A stretch of 64,000 nt of DNA from Streptomyces diastatochromogenes (GTDB taxonomy: Bacteria > Actinomycetota > Actinomycetes > Streptomycetales > Streptomycetaceae), in NCBI GenBank assembly GCA_026913215.1, contig JAPTYK010000001.1:1550001-1614000 (forward strand). The letters are read 5' to 3'. The notes under the pieces were generated by a model. That model made no database searches and had not been told where the DNA came from. It saw nothing but the letters and a program-made list of their open reading frames with translations. Positions within the stretch are counted from its first letter, which is position 1. The number at the start of each line of letters is the position of its first letter. The position numbers and the translations under genes are program-made. Positions 1-9,263 of this stretch are shown piece by piece.

Positions 1-942
1 CGTGCCGGCCGCGGAGGCCGAGGCGGCGGACTCGGGTCCGGCGACGCCCTCGATGGCGCCCTTGCCGAACTGCTCCCGGTGCTTCGAGAGCCGCTTCTCC
101 GTGACGTACGAGAGGAAGGTCGGGATCTCCGCGCCGCCGGCCGGGATCGCGCCGAACGGGAAGCCGATGAGGGGACCGCGCAGCCAGGACTTCCAGGTGC
201 GTTTCACGTCGTCCCGGCCGAGCCAGGGGCGGCCGACCGGGATGGCCTCGCCCGCCGTGCGGCGCAGGTGCGCGGCGACCCACAGGGCCTCGCCGATCGC
301 GAAGAGGCCGACCGCGACGATGACGACGTCGATGCCGTCGGCGAGCTGGAGCGAGCCGAAGGTGAGGCGCTGCTGCCCGGTCATCTGGTCGAGGCCGACC
401 AGTCCGATGGTGAGGCCGATGAGCAGCGAGGCGAGACCGCGGATGCGGGAGGAGCCGAGGACGGAGGTCACCGCGATGAAGGCGAGGACCATGAGGGCGA
501 GGTAGTCGGGGGCGCCGATGTCGACGGCGAGCGCGGCGACGGTCGGGGCGAGGACGACGAGCAGGATCGTGCCGATCATGCCGCCGGCGAAGTGGCCGAT
601 GGCGGCGGCCGCGAGGGCCTGTGCGCCGCGCCCTGACTTGGCCATCGGATTGCCCTCGATGGCGGCGACGACGGCCGCGCTCTCGCCGGGGGTGTTGAGG
701 AGGATCGAGGTGGTGGAGCCGCCGAACATGGCTCCGTAGTAGATGCCGGCGAACATGATGAACGCGCCGGTCGGTTCGAGTCCGTAGGTCACCGGGAGCA
801 GCAGGGCGACGGCCATGGCGGGGCCGATGCCGGGCAGGACGCCGATGGCGGTGCCGAGGAGCACGCCGATGGCGGCCCACAGCAGGTTCATCGGGGTGAG
901 GGCGGTCCCGAAGCCGTCGATGAGGGAGTTCAGGGAATCCAC
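1..942 (-). CDS. tctA: TctA-family tricarboxylate transporter large membrane subunit (partial)
   Basis: This is the large permease subunit of a tripartite tricarboxylate transporter, which imports citrate-like or other carboxylates with TctB and the TctC binding protein. About 314 residues are visible, starting with GTG at 942; the family is about 500 residues and the 3' end lies beyond the left edge. The N-terminal part shows the conserved 'GIGPAMA' and '[14 protein letters not shown]' motifs and several hydrophobic helices. It lies 3 bases after the tctB stop in a tctC-tctB-tctA operon. The visible frame is intact. Family assignment is secure; the substrate cannot be told from the sequence. 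Confidence 0.92.
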   Translation of the reverse strand, partial: MDSLNSLIDGFGTALTPMNLLWAAIGVLLGTAIGVLPGIGPAMAVALLLPVTYGLEPTGAFIMFAGIYYGAMFGGSTTSILLNTPGESAAVVAAIEGNPMAKSGRGAQALAAAAIGHFAGGMIGTILLVVLAPTVAALAVDIGAPDYLALMVLAFIAVTSVLGSSRIRGLASLLIGLTIGLVGLDQMTGQQRLTFGSLQLADGIDVVIVAVGLFAIGEALWVAAHLRRTAGEAIPVGRPWLGRDDVKRTWKSWLRGPLIGFPFGAIPAGGAEIPTFLSYVTEKRLSKHREQFGKGAIEGVAGPESAASASAAGT

Positions 943-945
943 GGG

Positions 946-1483
946 TCAGATCACTCCCATCAGCGGGCCGCCGGGCAGCGGGACGCCGAGCAGCTTGTCG
1001 AAGACGGCGTAGGTGAGGAGCGAGAGGGCGGCCGCGATCAGCGGGTCGCGGGTGAGGTGGCGGCTGCCGAGGGCGTGTGCGGCGCCCCAGAAGAGGAGGG
1101 CGCCGGCGACGGGGAAGCCGAGGGGCCGATGAGGACGGCGAAGCCGAGGAACACCCCGGCGAGGAGCAGGACGGTGCGCCGGTCGGCGGGCTCGGTCAGG
1201 TCGACGTCCTCGCCGCCCTCGGCCTCTCCCGGCCGCCGCGCAGCACGTCGACGGTGAGAAGGACGGCGACGACGAGGAGGCCGCAGCCGACGAGGACGGG
1301 GACGGTGGCGGGGCCGACGGGGCCGCGTCCGGCGATGTCGGCGTCGAGGGTGAGGGCGTCGGTGAGGACGAGGACGCCGAGGAGGAACAGCACGGCGCCG
1401 ACGCCGAGTTCGGACCTCCCGCGCAGCACGCTCTTCGCGGTGGTCGCGGTCTTCTCGGTGGTCACGGTCTTCTCAGTGGTCAC
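946..1483 (-). CDS. tctB: TctB-family small membrane subunit (two apparent 1-base deletions)
   Basis: This is the small, poorly conserved membrane subunit of the TctABC carboxylate transporter. It starts with GTG at 1483, overlapping the tctC stop by four bases (GTGA), so the two are probably translationally coupled. About 179 residues are expected. Four hydrophobic helices are visible, such as 'AVLFLLGVLVLTDAL' near the N-terminus and 'TVLLLAGVFLGFAVLIGPLG' in the second half. The reading frame breaks near 1227 and again near 1125; adding one base at each place (the second in a run of four C) gives a continuous TctB-like protein ending 'GGPLMGVI'. I read this as sequencing error. N-terminal repeats of 'TTEKT' are a small oddity. 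Confidence 0.8.
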
Positions 1484-2462
1484 AGTCCGAGCTCCTTGAG
1501 GACGGAGCCGACCCGCCGGTCCTGCTCGGTGAGGAAGGTCCCGAACGCGGCTCCGGGCAGGAAGGCGTCGTTCCAGCCGTGGGTCTTCAGCGACTCGCGC
1601 CACTGCGGCGAGCCGTGCAGCCGGGTCACGAGGGCGACGAGCTTCTCGCGCTCGGCGTCGGAGAGGCCGGGCGGGGCGACGATGCCGCGCCAGTTGGTGA
1701 ACTCGGTGTCGAGACCGGCCTCGCGGAGCGTGGGGGCGTCGAGGCCGGGGACCCGCTTCGGGCCGGTGACGGCGAGGAGGCGCAGCTCCCCGCCTTGATC
1801 TGGTCGAGGTACTCGCCGACGCCGGAGACGCCGAAGCCGACCTTGTTCCCGAGGATGGAGGCGAGGAGTTCGCCGCCGCCGTCGAAGGGCACGTAGTTGA
1901 CGTCCTTCGGCGCGATCCCGGCGGCCTGCGCCATGAGCATCGGGGCGAGGTGGTCGGGGCCGCCGGGCGAGGAGCCGCCGCCGACGGGCAGCTTGCCGGG
2001 GTCCTTCCTCCAGGCGGAGAGGAGGTCCTGGATCGTCCGGTACGGGGAGTCCTTGCCGACCACGACGATGTCCTGCTCCTCGGTGAGCCGGGCGATCGAG
2101 GTGGTGTCGGCGAGGGTCCTGGGCGTCTTGTTGGTGTGGACGGCGCCGACGACGCCGAGGCCCATGGACATGGCGAGGCGGCCGTTGCCGCGTTCGCCGA
2201 CGAGCCGGGTGAGGCCGACGGTGCCGCCCGCGCCGGGCAGGTTGAAGACCTCGACGTCGCCGGTGAGGCCGGCTTCCTCGGCGTTCTTCGCCGCGGTGCG
2301 GGCGGTGATGTCGTAGCCGCCGCCGGGGGTGTTGGGGACCATGAGGCGCAGGCCGGGTATCGCGGTGCCGGTGTCGGAGCCGGTGCCCGCGGTGAGCAGC
2401 GGTGGGCCCACGAGCACCAGGAGGGCCGCCCCGAGGAGGGCGAAGGGGGTGCGCAACCGCAC
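1480..2462 (-). CDS. tctC: TctC-family tricarboxylate-binding protein (one frameshift)
   Basis: This is the exported substrate-binding protein of the Tct transporter. It has a signal peptide after the GTG start at 2462 ('RTPFALLGAALLVLVG') and a Bug/TctC-type core with 'PNTPGGGYD' and 'GAGGTVGLTRL', ending with 'TEQDRRVGSVLKELGL'. About 327 residues are expected. The frame breaks near 1795 (after 'EYLDQIKAG'); one added base in a C run restores it. It is the first gene of the tctCBA operon, with a GAGAGGCGG-like ribosome-binding site upstream. A divergent response regulator starts at 2596, so the 133-base gap should hold both promoters. Confidence 0.85.
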
Positions 2463-2556
2463 GTGTGCCGCCTCTCAGACAGAGGGTTGGGGGAGGTGAG
2501 GTGGCCCACATGTTGCCCTCGCGTTAAGAAGCTGTCTCTCTTCCGCAATCAACGGA

Positions 2557-2574
2557 CGTTGTGGTCGTTGTGGT
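2557..2574. promoter_or_regulatory. Direct repeat in the tctC / response-regulator promoter gap
   Basis: Two adjacent copies of the 9-mer CGTTGTGGT lie 22 bases before the response-regulator start, in the divergent promoter region. CitB-type regulators often bind direct repeats near carboxylate transporter promoters, so this is a candidate operator. That role is inferred from position only. Confidence 0.3.
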
Positions 2575-2595
2575 CGGGACCTAGCGTGGGTCGGC

Positions 2596-3264
2596 GTGAC
2601 GAAGGTGCTGGTCGTGGACGACGACTTCATGGTCGCCAAGCTGCACTGCCGCTATGTCTCGGCGGTGCCGGGCTTCACCGTGGCCGGGGTCGCGCACAGC
2701 GGCGCCGAGGCGCTCCGCGCGGCCGGGCGCCTCCGTCCCGACCTCGTCCTCCTGGACGTCTTCCTGCCCGACATGGACGGGGTCCGGGTGCTGCGGGAGC
2801 TGCGCGCGACGGGCCTGGGCACGGACGCCCTCTTCATCACCGCCGCCCGGGACGTCGGCACGATCCGCTCGGCCCTCCGCGCGGGCGCCCTGCACTACCT
2901 CATCAAACCGTTCACCCAGGCCGCCCTGCACGAACAGCTCCGCCATGTCGCCTCCCTCCGCTCCCGCCTCGACGAACTGGACGAGGCCCGGCAGGAGGAC
3001 GTCGACCAGATCTTCGGCACCCGCCCCCGCGGCTCCCGCGAACTCCCCAAGGGCCTCGCCCCCCACACCGCCGACCTCGTCGACTCCGTCCTCCGCGCCC
3101 ACCCCGAGGGCCTCTCCGCCACCGAGTGCGCCGAAGCCGGCTCCCTCTCCCGCGTGAGCGCCCGCCGCTACCTGGAGTACTTCGCCGAGACGGGCCGCGC
3201 CGAGGTCACCCTCCGCTACGGCGGCACGGGCCGCCCGGAACGCCGCTACCGGCGGATCGGGTAG
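2596..3264 (+). CDS. CitB/DcuR-type two-component response regulator
   Basis: This is a 222-residue DNA-binding response regulator, probably controlling the divergent tctCBA operon. The N-terminal receiver domain has the acidic cluster D8-D10, phospho-acceptor D54 ('LVLLDVFLPD'), T82 and K104 ('LIKPF'). A linker then leads to a C-terminal helix-turn-helix ('LSATECAEAGSLSRVSARRYLEYF') of the CitB family. The start is GTG at 2596. The usual partner, a CitA/DcuS-type sensor kinase, is not next to it here; it may lie beyond tctA to the left. The frame is intact. Confidence 0.88.
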   Translation: MTKVLVVDDDFMVAKLHCRYVSAVPGFTVAGVAHSGAEALRAAGRLRPDLVLLDVFLPDMDGVRVLRELRATGLGTDALFITAARDVGTIRSALRAGALHYLIKPFTQAALHEQLRHVASLRSRLDELDEARQEDVDQIFGTRPRGSRELPKGLAPHTADLVDSVLRAHPEGLSATECAEAGSLSRVSARRYLEYFAETGRAEVTLRYGGTGRPERRYRRIG

Positions 3265-3371
3265 CTGTTCCTGAGGGGCCTCTTACCTGCGCCTTAACGC
3301 GGTCCTAAAGGCCGTCATCCGTGCTTCTTCCGGGGCTAGTTTGCTGCGCGTCCCCTCTGAAGGAGTCCCTC

Positions 3372-4335
3372 GTGAGCTCACGCCGTACCGTCACCGCCAC
3401 CACCACCGCCGCCCTGGTCCTGTCCGGTCTCGCCGTCGCGCCCGGTGCGTTCGCGCACGGGTCGATGACCGATCCCGTGAGCCGGGTGGCGGCCTGTTAC
3501 GCGGAGGGGCCGGAGGCGCCGAGGTCGGAGGCGTGCAAGGCGGCCGTGGCGGAGAGCGGGAAGCAGGCGTTCTACGACTGGAACGCGGTGAACATCGCGA
3601 ACGCGGCCGGGCAGCACCGGCGGTTGATCCCGGACGGGAAGCTGTGCAGCGCGGGCAACGAGAAGTACCGGGGCTCGACCTCGCGCGGGCGGACTGGCCG
3701 GCGAGCCCGATGGCGGCCGGTGCGCACACCTTCCGGTACAAGGGGACCGCCCCGCACAAGGGCTCGTTCGCGCTGTACGTGACGAAGGACGGGTACGACC
3801 CGTCGAAGCCGCTGAAGTGGTCGGACCTGGAGGAGGAGCCGTTCGTGACGGTGACCGACCCGGGGATGGAGAACGGCGACTACGTGTTCCGGGGGACGGT
3901 GCCGAAGAAGTCGGGCCGCCATCTCATCTACTCGATCTGGCAGCGCTCCGACTCCCCCGAGGCGTTCTACACCTGCTCGGACGTGGTGTTCGGGAAGGAC
4001 GGCGGCGGCGGTACCGGTACGGCTCCGGCGACGAAGGCCCCACCACGGCCGCGCCGCCCCGGCCGCCTCCGCTCCCACCGAGGAGCAGATCGCGGACGGG
4101 GCGGGCCGGTCGACGGTCCAGCACGGCGGCCACGGCGGGCACGGATCGACGCCCACCGCGCCGGCCTCTCCCGACGCGCCTGCGCCCGCCCCGCCGCCGC
4201 GTCGGGTTCCGGTGTGGAGCTGGCGGAGACGGGCGGCGACGCCACCACCCGTATCTGGCGGTGGGTGGCGCCGCGGTGCTCGCGCTCGGTGCGGCGGTGC
4301 TCTTCGGGACGGCGCGGCGGCGCCGTACCCGCTAG
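3372..4335 (+). CDS. AA10 lytic polysaccharide monooxygenase with LAETG sortase anchor (frameshifted)
   Basis: This is a copper-dependent lytic polysaccharide monooxygenase (AA10), acting on chitin or cellulose. The GTG start at 3372 gives a 28-residue signal peptide ending 'GAFA'; the next residue is the N-terminal His ('HGSMTDPVSR') that forms the histidine brace with a second His in 'GTAPHKG'. A Ser/Pro/Thr/Gly-rich linker follows, then 'VELAETGG', a hydrophobic helix and an Arg tail. This is a sortase E-type LAxTG wall-sorting signal, so the enzyme is predicted to be anchored to the cell wall. The frame breaks near 3683 and several times between 4030 and 4245, all repairable by single added bases. 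Its stop codon overlaps the convergent lipase stop (shared CTAG). Confidence 0.85.
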
Positions 4336-5198
4336 CCGACGACCGAGAGGCAGGTGGTCGGGGTCGCGTGGGCCGGGTCGAGGGCGTTGGCCACCTCGTG
4401 GAAGGTGACCCGGTCCACCGTGCCGATGGCCACGTGCTCGGACAGGTCGAGCGCGCACTTGTCCTGGATGAGGACGTTGGTGACGTTGGGGCCGGTCAGG
4501 AACTGGGAGCGGTACGGGGTGACGACCTCGTCGTACTGGCTCGCGATGACGTGGTAGCGGACCCCGGGGACGGTGTCGCCGCCCTCGTTGAGCTTCGTGA
4601 TGAAGGCCGAGCCGGCGATCTGGTCGGCGAGGCCGGGGGTCGCGGAGCTGATGAGGTCCTCGGCGCCGGGGAAGTACGGCAGGAGCTTGGTGAGGCCGCT
4701 GAGGGTGGTGCCGTGGTTGTCGGGGGCGATGCCGACGAGCGTGTTCACCTTCGCGGCCCCGCCGAGGAACTTGAGGTACCAGCGGGGCATCATGCCGCCC
4801 TGCGAGTGCCCGACGAGGTCGGCCTCGGGGGCGCCGGTGGCGGCGAGGACCCGGTCGACGTAGGTGGAGAGCTGTCCGGCGGACGCGGCGATGGGGCCGA
4901 GCCCGTGGAAGAGGGGCACGCCCGGCAGCTGGCCGTAGTCGAGCGAGAAGACGCAGTAGCCCCGGTCGACCAGGTAGGGGCGAGGGCGAGCCAGTTGTCC
5001 ACGGAGTTCCCGAAGGTGCCGTGGACGAGGACGACGGGGCGGGGGTGCGCGGCGGACGGCTTGCAGGAGAAGTCGTTCCAGCCGCGGCTGGGGCGGTGTC
5101 CGCCTGGGCGGCGGCGGCGGGGCGAGGGTGGCGGCGGCGGCGAGGAGCAGGACGGACAGCGCTCTGACCGCGCGCTTCCAGGACTTCGGGGGCAGCAT
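4332..5198 (-). CDS. Secreted alpha/beta-hydrolase lipase (frameshifted)
   Basis: This is a secreted triacylglycerol lipase/esterase of the alpha/beta-hydrolase fold. The ATG at 5198 follows an AAGGAG ribosome-binding site and starts a signal peptide ('[18 protein letters not shown]'). Motifs are '[15 protein letters not shown]' (oxyanion region) and '[11 protein letters not shown]' with the nucleophilic Ser. Acidic and His candidates are 'SQYDEVVTP' and 'VDRVTFHEV'. About 289 residues are expected. The segment between 4980 and 5130 is split across frames and needs added bases in G/C runs. It converges on the LPMO gene. Substrate preference is not visible. Confidence 0.82.
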   Translation of the reverse strand: MLPPKSWKRAVRALSVLLLAAAATLAPPPPPRRTPPQPRLERLLLQAVRRAPPPRRPRPRHLRELRGQLARPRPYLVDRGYCVFSLDYGQLPGVPLFHGLGPIAASAGQLSTYVDRVLAATGAPEADLVGHSQGGMMPRWYLKFLGGAAKVNTLVGIAPDNHGTTLSGLTKLLPYFPGAEDLISSATPGLADQIAGSAFITKLNEGGDTVPGVRYHVIASQYDEVVTPYRSQFLTGPNVTNVLIQDKCALDLSEHVAIGTVDRVTFHEVANALDPAHATPTTCLSVVG

Positions 5199-5410
5199 CG
5201 GGCGATCTCCTTGCGGCTCAAGGGGAAGGTGGGGTGCTGTGCCCTGCGGCCCGGACCACAAGTGGGGGATGCTCTCCAGCCAAGCTACGCACGGGTAGCC
5301 TCGGCTGGGAAGTTACGTGTCGGTAAAAAGTGATGCGCCGTCACGCCGGCGTCAGCCATTCGGCCCCCACCCGACTGCGGGAAAGCCCGCCGCCCCCGAG
5401 CGTGGGGGAC

Positions 5411-6448
5411 ATGAGTCTCGTCGATGAACTGAAAAGCGCCGTCACCCCCCGGGCCGCCCTGCTCGTGGTCGGCGTCTTCGCCCTCCAGCTCCTGTTCATC
5501 ACCTCGTACGTCGGGGCCCTGCACCATCCGAAGCCGAAGGACGTGCCCTTCGGCGTCGTCGCTCCGCAGCAGGTCTCCGCGCAGCTCCTCGGGCAGCTGG
5601 AGAAGCTCCCCGGCACGCCGGTCGACCCCCGCGCGGTCGCCGACGAGGCCGCGGCGCGGAACCAGATCCTGAACCGGGACATCGACGGCGCCCTGCTCGT
5701 CGACGTCACCGGCCGCACCGACACCCTGCTCGTGGCCTCCGGCGGCGGCACCGCGCTCTCCACCGCCCTGGAGAGGATCTTCACCAGGGTGGAGGGCGCC
5801 CAGGGGCGCGCCGTGCGGACGGTCGACGTGGCCCCCGCCTCGGCGGAGGACTTCAACGGCCTCTCGTCCTTCTACCTGGTCATCGGCTGGTGCGTCGGCG
5901 GCTACATCTGCGCGGCGATCCTGGCGATCAGCGCCGGTTCCCGGCCCGCGAACCCGGAGCGCGCGATCATCCGCCTCGGCACCCTGGCGCTCTACTCGGC
6001 CCTCGGCGGTCTCGGCGGCGCGATCGTCGTCGGCCCGATCCTCGGCGCCCTGCCCGGCAGCGTCGCCGCCCTGTGGGGCCTGGGCACCCTGGTGGTCTTC
6101 GCCGTGGGCGCCGCCACCCTCGCCCTCCAGTCCGTCTTCGGGATCGTCGGCATCGGCCTCGCGATCCTGCTGATCGTCATCGCGGGCAACCCGAGCGCGG
6201 GCGGCGCCTTCCCGGCGCCGATGCTGCCGCCGTTCTGGCGGGCGATCGGCCCCGCCCTGCCGCCGGGCGCGGGCACCTGGGCGGCGCGCTCGATCGCGTA
6301 CTTCAAGGGCAACGACGTGACCGTCTCGATGCTGGTGCTCTCGGCCTGGGCGGTCGTCGGCGCCGGGGTCACCCTGGTGATGTCCTCGCTGAAGCGGCAG
6401 CCGGAGGCGGAGCCGATCGCCGGGGAGGTGGGCGAGGTCAGGGCGTAG
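5411..6448 (+). CDS. DUF3533/YhgE-Pip-like multi-pass membrane protein
   Basis: This is an intact 345-residue membrane protein. One N-terminal helix ('ALLVVGVFALQLLFITSYVG') is followed by an extracytoplasmic domain of about 120 residues. About five C-terminal helices then follow ('FYLVIGWCVGGYICAAILAI', 'LVVFAVGAATLALQSVFG', 'MLVLSAWAVVGAGVTLVM'). This topology is that of the DUF3533 / YhgE-Pip / ABC-2-like permease group. No ATPase lies next to it. Start chosen at ATG 5411, the first Met before the first helix. Function is unknown; a role in export is only an inference from topology. Confidence 0.7.
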   Translation: MSLVDELKSAVTPRAALLVVGVFALQLLFITSYVGALHHPKPKDVPFGVVAPQQVSAQLLGQLEKLPGTPVDPRAVADEAAARNQILNRDIDGALLVDVTGRTDTLLVASGGGTALSTALERIFTRVEGAQGRAVRTVDVAPASAEDFNGLSSFYLVIGWCVGGYICAAILAISAGSRPANPERAIIRLGTLALYSALGGLGGAIVVGPILGALPGSVAALWGLGTLVVFAVGAATLALQSVFGIVGIGLAILLIVIAGNPSAGGAFPAPMLPPFWRAIGPALPPGAGTWAARSIAYFKGNDVTVSMLVLSAWAVVGAGVTLVMSSLKRQPEAEPIAGEVGEVRA

Positions 6449-6457
6449 GGCGCGCGC

Positions 6458-6493
6458 GGAGAAGGCCCCCGCCGGTCGGCGGGGGCCTTCTCC
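6458..6493. terminator. Bidirectional hairpin terminator
   Basis: A 16-bp perfect stem (GGAGAAGGCCCCCGCC and its complement) with a 4-base loop lies between two convergent genes, 10 bases after the membrane-protein stop and 12 bases after the protease stop on the other strand. Confidence 0.85.
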
Positions 6494-6504
6494 GTGTCCC
6501 GGGG

Positions 6505-7383
6505 TCAGTACACGTTCACCCCGTACGCGCTCAGGGCCTCCGTCACGGGCTGGAAGAAGGTCGTCCCGCCCGAGGAGCAGTTGCCGCTGCCGCCGGAGGT
6601 GAGGCCGATCGCCTTGCTGCCCGAGTAGAGCGGGCCGCCGGAGTCTCCGGGCTCGGCGCAGACGTTGGTCTGGATCAGGCCGGAGACGATGTCGCCGCCG
6701 CCGTAGTTCACGGTGGCGTTCAGGCCGGTCACCGTGCCGCCGTGGATGCCGGTGGTGGAGCCGCGGCGGGTGACGGACATGCCGACGGTGGCGTTGGCGG
6801 CGCTGGTGATGTCGACGCTGCCGACCGTGCCGGACTTGGTCACCGAGGTGTTGGTGTAGCGCACGATGCCGTAGTCGTTGCCGGGGAAGCTCGACCCGGC
6901 GGTGCTTCCGAGGACGGTGGTGTGCGCGGAGTCGGACCACCAGGTGCCCGCGCCGTCGGTGCAGTGGCCGGCGGTGAGGAAGTAGTAGTTCCCCGCGCCG
7001 TCCTTGACGTTGAAGCCGAGCGAGCAGCGCCAGCCGCTCGCGTAGATGGCGTCGCCGCCGGAGATCAGCTTGTTGAACGTGCCGGGGTGCGCTCGATGCG
7101 GAGCGCGCCGGCGTTGGCCCCGCCTTGTTCTTGATCTTGGCGATCTCGGCCGGGGAGACGGTGGAGTCGGCGGTGACGACGACCTGGCCGGTCGCGGTGT
7201 CGACGCGCCAGGCGGTGCCGGCGACGTCGGCGGCGAGGACGGCGTCGCCCGCGGCGGAGAGCCGGGCGGCGCCGAACGCCGGCGCGGGGTCGGCGCTGGC
7301 GGTGGGGACGCCGAGCGTCGCGGCGGCGGCGACGAGGCCGGCGGTGAGGGCGAGCAGCCGGAACTTCTTCGTGGGGTGGTCAC
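6505..7383 (-). CDS. sprB: Streptogrisin B-like secreted serine protease (frameshifted prodomain)
   Basis: This is a chymotrypsin-like (S1) extracellular protease made as a pre-pro-enzyme. The mature part begins '[12 protein letters not shown]' and is very close to streptogrisin B of S. griseus. It has catalytic His in 'LTAGHC', Asp in 'GNDYGIV', Ser in 'EPGDSGGPL', and the end '[11 protein letters not shown]'. The GTG start at 7383 has an AGGAGG site. The signal peptide ('[18 protein letters not shown]') and alpha-lytic prodomain are recovered only after adding single bases near 7374, 7118 and 7086, all in runs of C or G, giving about 293 residues. It sits downstream of a second streptogrisin gene. 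Confidence 0.9.
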   Translation of the reverse strand: MTTPRRSSGCSPSPPASSPPPRRSASPPPAPTPRRRSAPPGSPPRATPSSPPTSPAPPGASTPRPARSSSPPTPPSPRPRSPRSRTRRGQRRRAPHRAHPGTFNKLISGGDAIYASGWRCSLGFNVKDGAGNYYFLTAGHCTDGAGTWWSDSAHTTVLGSTAGSSFPGNDYGIVRYTNTSVTKSGTVGSVDITSAANATVGMSVTRRGSTTGIHGGTVTGLNATVNYGGGDIVSGLIQTNVCAEPGDSGGPLYSGSKAIGLTSGGSGNCSSGGTTFFQPVTEALSAYGVNVY

Positions 7384-7427
7384 TTCTTGTTCCTCCTGTG
7401 GGGGATCAGTGGGTGTCCGTGCGGGGG

Positions 7428-8286
7428 TCAGAAGAGGCTGACGTTGTACTTGGCGAGCGCCTCCGGCACCGGCTGGAAGAAGGTGGTGCCGCCGGTGGAG
7501 CAGTTTCCGCTGCCGCCGGAGGTGAGGCCGAGCGCCTTGGTGCCGTCGTACATCGCGCCGCCGGAGTCTCCGGGTTCGGCGCAGACGTTGGTCTGGATCA
7601 GGCCCTTCACCGTGCCGCCGCCGGAGTAGCGGACGGTGGCGTTGAGGCCGGTGACCGTGCCGCCGCGGGTGCCGGTGGTGGAGCCGGAGCGCTTGACGGA
7701 CTCGCCCACGTAGGCGTCGCCGGCGGTGAAGCCGCCGGTGTGGGCGAGCGAGGCGTTGTCGTAGCGGACGAGGGCGTAGTCGTTGCCCGGGAAGCTGGAG
7801 CCGACGGTGGCGCCGATCAGGGTCGACTGGGCCGAGTTGGTGTACCAGGTGTTGGCGACGTTGCCGCAGTGCCCGGCGGTCAGGAAGTAGTACGTGCCGC
7901 CGCTGTCCTTGACGTTGAAGCCGAGCGAACAGCGGTAGCCGCCGCCGTAGATGGCGTCTCCGGCGCCGAGGAGGGGCTTGAAGACGCCGGGGGTGCGCTG
8001 GACGCGGAGTGCTCCGGCGTCGGCGCCGGCCGCCTTCCGGATCTTCGCGAGTCCCGCGTCGGTGACGGTGGAGTCGGCGGTGACGACGACCCGGCCCGAG
8101 GCCCCGTCGACGTACCAGGCGGTGCCGCCGACCCCGGCGGCCTCGACGGCCGCGTCGGCGCGGGCGAGCTGGGCGGGGCCGGGCGCGGGGCGGCCTGGGC
8201 TCCGGGGAGCCGAGGGCGGTCGCGGCGGCGAGGCCGGCGGCGACGGCGAGCAGACGGGTGCGGTTGTTCCTCACTGTGCTCCTCAC
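7428..8286 (-). CDS. Second streptogrisin-family secreted serine protease (frameshifted)
   Basis: This is a paralogue of the neighbouring protease with the same pre-pro-mature layout. The mature part has '[14 protein letters not shown]', '[11 protein letters not shown]', 'VKRSGSTTG' and '[12 protein letters not shown]', and ends '[11 protein letters not shown]'. The GTG at 8286 follows an AAGGAG site; a second GTG at 8274 is possible. The signal peptide is '[16 protein letters not shown]'. The frame breaks near 8195 and 7715 and needs added bases. The 44-base gap to the next protease suggests co-transcription or a recent tandem duplication. Which streptogrisin (A, C, D or other) it matches best cannot be settled here. 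Confidence 0.85.
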
Positions 8287-8422
8287 GGTTCTCCTTCTGG
8301 GAAAAGCGGAGGGGCCCGTGGGTGGCGGGCCCGTGAGGCGCCATCAGGTGACGTGTTCCTGACATGCACCGCCAGTGATACTGGCCCTCCCGGGACGGAC
8401 GCACAAGACCGCCGTACGCACC

Positions 8423-8453
8423 AGCGCCCCCGGCCTTCCCGGCCGGGGGCGCT
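8423..8453 (-). terminator. Hairpin terminator after the sulfur operon
   Basis: A GC-rich inverted repeat (AGCGCCCCCGGCC ... GGCCGGGGGCGCT, 5-base loop) lies 21 bases after the DUF1684 stop, at the end of the long minus-strand operon. Confidence 0.8.
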
Positions 8454-8474
8454 GCACTAGGACAGAAGACCAGG

Positions 8475-9263
8475 TCAGGCGGCGTTCAGCAGCCGCTCCC
8501 CCGCCGCCACCGCGGTGTCCAGCGTGTTCCCGGGCGGCGGGAACGGGCAGATGAAGTGGTCCGCGAAGGCGCACGGCGGCAGCAGCGCGCGGTTGAAGTC
8601 CACCGTCACCGAGCCGTCCGCCGCCGGGGCCCCGGGCCGCAGGAAACGGAAGCGGTAGCTGTCCCGTCCGCTGGTGGCGTCCGCGAAGACCGCCCACAGG
8701 GTGCCGTCGTCCTCGACGGCCACCTGCAGGACGTGCTCGCCGCCGTGCAGCTCGAAGACCAGCTCCCCGGAGAGCCCGAGGCCGCGCTCCCGGCCGTCGG
8801 CGTTCTCCACCCGGACGCTGCGCGTCCGCGGGTACGGACGGAACAGGCCGGGCACCACCCAGCGCTCGTCGTACGGGGTGGCTTCGATGCCCCGGAAGGC
8901 GCGGCGCGCCTCCGCGTCCAGGTCGAAGTCCCGTACGGCCCAGAGCCCTTCGCGCCGCAGCACCACGAGCCGCCGGCCCGCCGCCTCGACCCGGGACTCG
9001 TGGATCGGGGCGTGGTCGGCGGCGAGCCGGACCGTGCCCGCGAAGGGCTTGCCGTCGACGGTGAGCCCGTCCTCGGCGTCCGCCGTCAGGACCACCTCGT
9101 CGCCGTCCTCCCGCCACGTGCCGGGAACCGCCGGAAGGCGCCCCTCGGGGAAGTCCGCGAGCCAGTGGGTGCCCGTGAGGGAGAGCGGGCCGTACGAGGA
9201 GGCGACCGCGGCCTCCCGCTGCTCGTGCCAGTGCTGCCAGTCCTGCTGTGGATCCGTGCTCAT
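8475..9263 (-). CDS. DUF1684 domain protein
   Basis: This is an intact 262-residue cytoplasmic protein of the DUF1684 family, whose biochemical role is not established. Typical features are 'PLSLTGTHWL' near the N-terminus, a beta-rich middle with 'TYDERW'-like 'TPYDERWVVPG', and the conserved C-terminal 'DFNRALLPPCAFADHFICPFP' segment with Asn, Cys and His residues. It starts at ATG 9263, overlapping the stop of the upstream monooxygenase by four bases (ATGA), so it is probably translated with it. As the last gene of a transporter-monooxygenase operon it may process or protect the organosulfur product; that is inference from context only. Confidence 0.8.
   Translation of the reverse strand: MSTDPQQDWQHWHEQREAAVASSYGPLSLTGTHWLADFPEGRLPAVPGTWREDGDEVVLTADAEDGLTVDGKPFAGTVRLAADHAPIHESRVEAAGRRLVVLRREGLWAVRDFDLDAEARRAFRGIEATPYDERWVVPGLFRPYPRTRSVRVENADGRERGLGLSGELVFELHGGEHVLQVAVEDDGTLWAVFADATSGRDSYRFRFLRPGAPAADGSVTVDFNRALLPPCAFADHFICPFPPPGNTLDTAVAAGERLLNAA

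Noticed and set aside
6505..8286. A single 593-residue protein covering both streptogrisin genes
   Set aside because: Frame continuity is accidental: the first half is low-complexity Arg/Pro sequence, and each protease has its own signal peptide, ribosome-binding site and stop when single-base breaks are repaired.
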